A stretch of DNA of 19,604 nt from Planctomycetota bacterium (lineage in GTDB: Bacteria; Planctomycetota; UBA8742; JACQVU01): the NCBI GenBank assembly GCA_016209585.1, contig JACQVU010000484.1:1-19604 (forward strand), written 5' to 3'. Below, one piece after another: positions 15,202 to 19,604 of this stretch (positions are counted from its first letter, which is position 1; every line of letters begins with the position of its first letter). The notes under the pieces are model-generated. The model worked only from the letters and a program-made list of their open reading frames with translations. It was not told the origin of the DNA and ran no database searches. The position numbers were made by a program, and so were the translations under genes.

Positions 15202-18200
15202 ATGGGTGGAGCGCTTGCCGTTGACGGGCTTGTTTCCAACCTCGACACGCAGTCGATCATCCAGCAACTGCTGGCCATCGAGCGGAAGCCGATCGACCAG
15301 ATCAACAAGAAGATCAGCGAGGCGGAGGAGAAGCGGTCAGCCTTCCTCGACCTTTCCAACCGCATGCTGTCGTTGCAGGGCACGGCCACCCGGCTGGAGT
15401 CGGGCGATCTTTTCAAGAAGACGCAGGCCACCACCAGCAACAGCAACATCCTGCAGGCGAGCGCCCCCACCAGCGGCGTGCTGGGCTCGTTCAACTTCCG
15501 GGTGGCGCAATTGGCGTCGGTGCACCAGGTGAACTCGGCGGGGTTCGCCACCAAGGACACGCTGGTCGGCGCGGGCACGCTGGTGATTGAGCAGGGCGAC
15601 GCGCGGCTGGAACGCCCCACGAAACTCTCGGAGTTGAACGGGTTCACCGGGGTGGCGGCGGGGAAGTTCCGGGTGATCGACCGGTCGGGCAAGAGCGCGG
15701 TGATCGACGTGGCCTCGGCCATCACGGTGAACGACGTGCTGGACCGCATCTCCGGCGCATCCGGCATCAGCGTGAGCGCGGCGCTGAATCGGGACAAGAC
15801 CAAGATCGTGTTGACCGACAACTCCGGCGGCGCCGGCACGCTTCAGGTGCTGGAGGTGGGCAGCGGCACGACGGCGGCTGACTTGGGCATCGTGGGCAAC
15901 GGATCGGGGACGACGCTGACGGGGACGCATCTCAACACGCTCAAGTCCACCACGGCGCTCGCGGCGTTGAACAACGGGCGGGGGGTGAACGCCTCCAAGG
16001 GCGGTTTGGCCGGCAACCCGGCGGATCACCAGATTCTGCTCGAGTACCACAACGGCGCGATCTTCACGAGCACGGCCGTCAACATCGGCGGCTTCACGAC
16101 ACTGGGGCAGATCGTCGACGCGATCAACACGGGGACCGCGGGCAAGGTGATCGCGGGGTACGGCGAAGGGCGGATCACGCTGCGGGCGCCGAGCTCCGCG
16201 GCCGCGAGCGCGCGCATCCGCGTGACCGACGTGACGGCCGGCGATACGGTGGCGCGCGACCTGGGGCTGCAGTTGAACGACCTGACCTGGCAGGACCTCT
16301 ACACCAACGACATCGGGGTAGACCTCAAGGGCAACACCTCGGCCTCCGGCAGCGACACGGCCTACCTGAAGAACCAGGGCACGGCGCGCACCAACCTGCA
16401 GGGGGTGGAGATTGGCGCCGCCACCGACGGCCTGGGCGAGGCCACCGGCTACGGGCAGGTCATCGGCGGCGTCAACGGCACGGCGGGCTACCAGATCGGC
16501 TCCGTGGGGATCAACAAGGTCTCGCCGAACGGTTCGGGCACCAGCCCCGACAACACGCTTCGGATCAAGAACCAGTACATCAACTCCTCGGGCACGCTGG
16601 TGGATGGCACGAGCGGCCTGTTGCGGACGTTGGCCGACCACACCGTGAACGCCAACAAGGGGTTCACGCTGGGCATCACGTTCTCGCTGGACGCGGCGCA
16701 GGCTGACGGCGCCACGACGGGGATCCTGACGATCCAGGAAGACGCCACCACCGGCGACTTCATCACCATCGGCACCACGCGGGGCGGCGCCAACACCACC
16801 TTCTCGGTGCGGGCGCGGATCGGCGGGGTGTTGCGCGACGCGGCCACCACTGCCAGCGCCGGGCAGATCAAGACCGACGGCACGCCGAACACGATGGTGT
16901 TCGCCTGGGACCAGTCCGTCTCGCAGTCCAACCCGGTGCTCCGTTTTAACTCCAACGGCGTCACCGCGTTCGGAAGCAACGCCATCACGGGAACGGGGTA
17001 CGGCGCGACCAACAGTTTCGACTTCACCTCCACCGCGACCGATCTGCGCGTCGGGCAGACCCAGGACAACAGCCTGGGCCGGGCGGCCGAGAATCTGGAG
17101 GTGTCGGAGTTTTTCGTGGCCAACACGGCCTATTCCCAGGCCACCATCGACGACATCGTGCTCGGCCGCCGCACGCTCTACGGCCGGGAACTGATCGCCC
17201 CCATCAACTCCTCCGCCACCAGCAACCTCGGCGGCGGGATCGAGAACTCGTCCACCACCACGGACTTCGGCAGCACGATCAGGGTGACCGACACCCAGAA
17301 CAAGCAGTACGAGGTGGACCTCTCCCTTTTGAAGAACACCAGCGAGTTCAAGAACCTGATGCAGGACGTGGCCACGTTCAACACGTCCAACGTCTCGCTG
17401 GGGGTCAACTCCAGCGAGATCGGCTTCAAGTTCACCGACCTCGCCGGCGGCGCCACCACGTTCAACATCGCCGACGGCAGCAACGGCCGCACCGGGTCCA
17501 CGCGGCTCTTCGGGGCCGCCTCGGTCTCATCCACCGACGGCAAGACCATCACCCAAGCCAACGCCGAGAAGGCCACCATCTACCTCGGCACGCGGCTGGC
17601 CGGCATGAACTTCGGCAAGGGGATCGACGCCGGCAAGGTGCGGGTCACCAACACCTCGGGCGCCATCACCGACATCGACTTCTCCGGCATCTCCACCAGC
17701 ACCATCGTCACCATTCAGGACGCGCTCAACAAACTGAACACGGTCACCGGCGTGTCGGCGGCCATCAACGCCACGGGCGACGGCATCCTGCTCACCGACA
17801 CCGCGGGCGGCACCGGCAAACTCACGCTGGAAGACCTGAGCGGCAAGAAGACGGCCCAGCAACTGGGCATCACCCGCGACGCGGAGGACACTTCCAACAC
17901 CTCCATCAACGGCAAGTTCCAGCGTTCGGTGACGCTCACGGCCACCGACACGCTGACGACGGCGAAAGACGCCATCGACGCCCTGGGCCTCAACATCAAC
18001 GCCACGCTGTTCAACGACGGCGACCTCGTGGCTCCGAACCGGCTGTCGCTCACCAGCAAGGAGACGGGGGAGGGGGCCTACTTCACGGCCTACACCAGCG
18101 GGTCCACGGCGCTCTCGTTCGCCACGGCCTCGCTGGCCAAGAACGCCACGGTGCTCTTCGGCTCCATCGGCGGCGCGGCCAAGCCGACTCGTATTGAGAA

Positions 18201-19260
18201 CCGCACGAACACCATTACCAGCGCCGTTCCGGGCCTGACGCTCAACGCCGTCTCGGCCTCCGACGAAGACGTGGCCGTCACCATCTCCCGCGACACCACC
18301 GGCATCACCGACGACGTGCAGACCTTCGTCGAAGACTTCAACGCCATCATCTCGCGGATCAGCGAACTCACCTCGTTCGACACCGAGACCTTCAAGCGCG
18401 GCATCCTCCTGGGCGACAGCACGGCGCAGCGCATCCGGTCGCAACTGTCGCTGATGGCCATCAACTCGGTCAGCGACCTGCCGGAGGGGATGAACACGCT
18501 GGCCAACGTGGGCATTCGCATCCAGAACGACGGCACGCTGGCGCTCTCTAACAGCACTTTCGTCTCGCTGTTGAACAACAACTTCGAGAGCGTGCGCGAC
18601 ATCTTCACGGCCAAGCCGGCGCTGACCCTCTCGACCAAACTCAGCGAGTTCAACGACCGCCGCGGCGTCAATTTCACCGGCGGATCGGTCGGCGAGTTCA
18701 AGATCACCCGCAAGGCCGGCCAGACCGCCGAGATCGACCTCTCCGGCTCCACGCTGGCCGCCGACGTCATCGGCAAGTTCAACACCCAGGCGCAGGCGGC
18801 CTTTGGTGACAGCCTGGTGACGATGAGCATCTCCAGCGACGGCAAGAAGTTCGTGATCACCGACACCTCCGCCGCCAGCGGCACGACCTCGCTGGCCGCG
18901 GTGGGCACGACGTCGACGCTGTCGGAACTGGGCTTCACCGGCGTCTCCTCCACCACCTCCGAACTCAAGTCCATGGAGGTGAACATCTTCAACACCCGCG
19001 GCGTGGGCGGCCGCTTCCACGATGAGGTGAACCTCATCACCGATCCCATCGACGGCACCATCGCGGCCCGCACCGACGGCCTCGACAGCCAGGTCAAGGA
19101 CTTCGAGGAGCAGATCGAGCGTCAGGAAGAACGCATCGAGAAGGTCCGCGAGCGCCTGCAGCGCGAGTTCACCCAACTCGAGATATTCCTCGGCCAGTCG
19201 CAGAACACCGCCTCGCGCCTCAACCAGCAACTTTCAGCCATCGCGGGGTTGCGCCGGTAG
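15202..19260 (+). CDS. fliD: Flagellar hook-associated protein 2 (filament cap) FliD, unusually large
   Basis: FliD forms the cap at the filament tip, where flagellin is folded into place. The start is ATG 15202 (MGGALAVDGLVSNLDTQS), giving 1352 residues against roughly 450-700 for usual FliD. The N-terminus (1-110) is FliD_N with the helical SIIQQLLAIERKPIDQINKK region. Flagellin-IN-like repeats occur near 155-235, 811-890 and 1164-1250, with more degenerate ones between. Residues about 454-660 look like a concanavalin A/LamG-type insertion (GFTLGITFSLD, NTMVFAWDQS, DLRVGQTQDN, VSEFFVANTAYSQATIDDIVLG). FliD_C begins near 1010 (GLTLNAVSASDEDVAVTIS) and ends in a coiled coil (about 1290-1352), interrupted by the third IN repeat. 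FliD is exported by the flagellar type III apparatus, so no signal peptide is expected. No other flagellar gene is in the window. The 3' end overlaps trpG by 27 bp. Confidence 0.93.
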   Translation: MGGALAVDGLVSNLDTQSIIQQLLAIERKPIDQINKKISEAEEKRSAFLDLSNRMLSLQGTATRLESGDLFKKTQATTSNSNILQASAPTSGVLGSFNFRVAQLASVHQVNSAGFATKDTLVGAGTLVIEQGDARLERPTKLSELNGFTGVAAGKFRVIDRSGKSAVIDVASAITVNDVLDRISGASGISVSAALNRDKTKIVLTDNSGGAGTLQVLEVGSGTTAADLGIVGNGSGTTLTGTHLNTLKSTTALAALNNGRGVNASKGGLAGNPADHQILLEYHNGAIFTSTAVNIGGFTTLGQIVDAINTGTAGKVIAGYGEGRITLRAPSSAAASARIRVTDVTAGDTVARDLGLQLNDLTWQDLYTNDIGVDLKGNTSASGSDTAYLKNQGTARTNLQGVEIGAATDGLGEATGYGQVIGGVNGTAGYQIGSVGINKVSPNGSGTSPDNTLRIKNQYINSSGTLVDGTSGLLRTLADHTVNANKGFTLGITFSLDAAQADGATTGILTIQEDATTGDFITIGTTRGGANTTFSVRARIGGVLRDAATTASAGQIKTDGTPNTMVFAWDQSVSQSNPVLRFNSNGVTAFGSNAITGTGYGATNSFDFTSTATDLRVGQTQDNSLGRAAENLEVSEFFVANTAYSQATIDDIVLGRRTLYGRELIAPINSSATSNLGGGIENSSTTTDFGSTIRVTDTQNKQYEVDLSLLKNTSEFKNLMQDVATFNTSNVSLGVNSSEIGFKFTDLAGGATTFNIADGSNGRTGSTRLFGAASVSSTDGKTITQANAEKATIYLGTRLAGMNFGKGIDAGKVRVTNTSGAITDIDFSGISTSTIVTIQDALNKLNTVTGVSAAINATGDGILLTDTAGGTGKLTLEDLSGKKTAQQLGITRDAEDTSNTSINGKFQRSVTLTATDTLTTAKDAIDALGLNINATLFNDGDLVAPNRLSLTSKETGEGAYFTAYTSGSTALSFATASLAKNATVLFGSIGGAAKPTRIENRTNTITSAVPGLTLNAVSASDEDVAVTISRDTTGITDDVQTFVEDFNAIISRISELTSFDTETFKRGILLGDSTAQRIRSQLSLMAINSVSDLPEGMNTLANVGIRIQNDGTLALSNSTFVSLLNNNFESVRDIFTAKPALTLSTKLSEFNDRRGVNFTGGSVGEFKITRKAGQTAEIDLSGSTLAADVIGKFNTQAQAAFGDSLVTMSISSDGKKFVITDTSAASGTTSLAAVGTTSTLSELGFTGVSSTTSELKSMEVNIFNTRGVGGRFHDEVNLITDPIDGTIAARTDGLDSQVKDFEEQIERQEERIEKVRERLQREFTQLEIFLGQSQNTASRLNQQLSAIAGLRR

Positions 19261-19604
19261 CGGGCGCTGCTGAAGGAAGTTCCGCAGCAACGCCAGCCCT
19301 TCCGGCGTCATGAACGACTCCGGGTGGAACTGCACCCCCTCGATGGGCAGGGCGCGGTGGCGCAGGCCCATGATCTCGCCCAGCGGGTCGCGCGCGCTGA
19401 CGGTGAGACATTCCGGCAGCGTGTCGCGCTCCACCGCCAGCGAGTGGTAGCGCATGGCCGTCATCGGGCTGGCGAGGCCGGAGAACAGCCCCTGGCCGTC
19501 GTGGACGATGGGCGAGGTCTTGCCGTGCATGAGCAGGCGCGCGCGCCGCACCTGGCCGCCGTAGACCGTGGCGATGCACTGGTGGCCGAGGCAGACGCCC
19601 AGGA
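19234..19604 (-). CDS. trpG: Glutamine amidotransferase, anthranilate/aminodeoxychorismate synthase component II (5' end outside window)
   Basis: The gene runs off the right edge; 123 codons plus the stop are visible. The nucleophile elbow LGVCLGHQ has its cysteine at 19591-19593. RYHSLAVE and GVQFHPES supply the rest of the class I amidotransferase signature, including the catalytic His and Glu, and the TPEGLALLRNFL ending is typical of TrpG/PabA. This subunit releases ammonia from glutamine for the chorismate-using partner (TrpE or PabB). TrpG and PabA cannot be separated from this fragment, and some proteins serve both. TGA is at 19236-19234, overlapping the end of fliD by 27 bp. Confidence 0.92.
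   Translation of the reverse strand, partial: LGVCLGHQCIATVYGGQVRRARLLMHGKTSPIVHDGQGLFSGLASPMTAMRYHSLAVERDTLPECLTVSARDPLGEIMGLRHRALPIEGVQFHPESFMTPEGLALLRNFLQQRPLPAQPRDG

Overview
The window is a GC-rich bacterial chromosome segment with densely packed genes on both strands and no rRNA, tRNA, phage or CRISPR locus. A Hanks-type Ser/Thr kinase fused to a membrane anchor and a long TPR region, a short CxxC zinc-ribbon membrane protein and an oversized flagellar cap protein together suggest a Planctomycetota or similar bacterium, possibly a metagenome-assembled genome. That placement is inference.

Layout, left to right. (1) 1-473 is the 3' end of a CCG-type iron-sulfur oxidoreductase gene. (2) 499-2598 is the most unusual part. 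A 5' fragment of the downstream kinase gene (499-731) is followed by two small overlapping genes (809-1192 and 1189-2334) and a 264-bp spacer. The intact kinase gene (2599-6147) then starts with the same 233 bp (229 of 233 identical). The two-gene cassette therefore lies between direct repeats of the kinase 5' end, and the kinase gene is whole again on the right. (3) 6332-8537 holds a zinc-ribbon multi-pass membrane protein and a CPBP-family intramembrane protease. (4) dusB (minus strand, 8492-9553) converges on the protease gene. A gene-free stretch with three hairpin repeats resembling REP or IS200/IS605 ends follows. (5) mfd (10073-13372) couples transcription to DNA repair and converges on a rhodanese gene (minus strand, 13293-13763). 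(6) The rhodanese/pdxA intergenic region contains nested inverted repeats, one of which could mask the rhodanese ribosome-binding site. (7) pdxA (vitamin B6 synthesis) ends at a probable terminator. A leader with two perfect hairpins precedes fliD (15202-19260), a 1352-residue flagellar cap protein with an apparent lectin-like insertion. (8) A trpG/pabA-type glutamine amidotransferase gene on the minus strand runs off the right edge.

Most genes are housekeeping (translation, repair, cofactor synthesis, motility) and do not form one pathway. The best candidate for an undescribed system is the translationally coupled pair 809-2334, embedded in a duplication that restores the interrupted kinase gene. 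The pair looks like a conserved protein family of unknown function; I assign it no activity. A recurring architectural feature is that all three convergent gene pairs overlap at their 3' ends.
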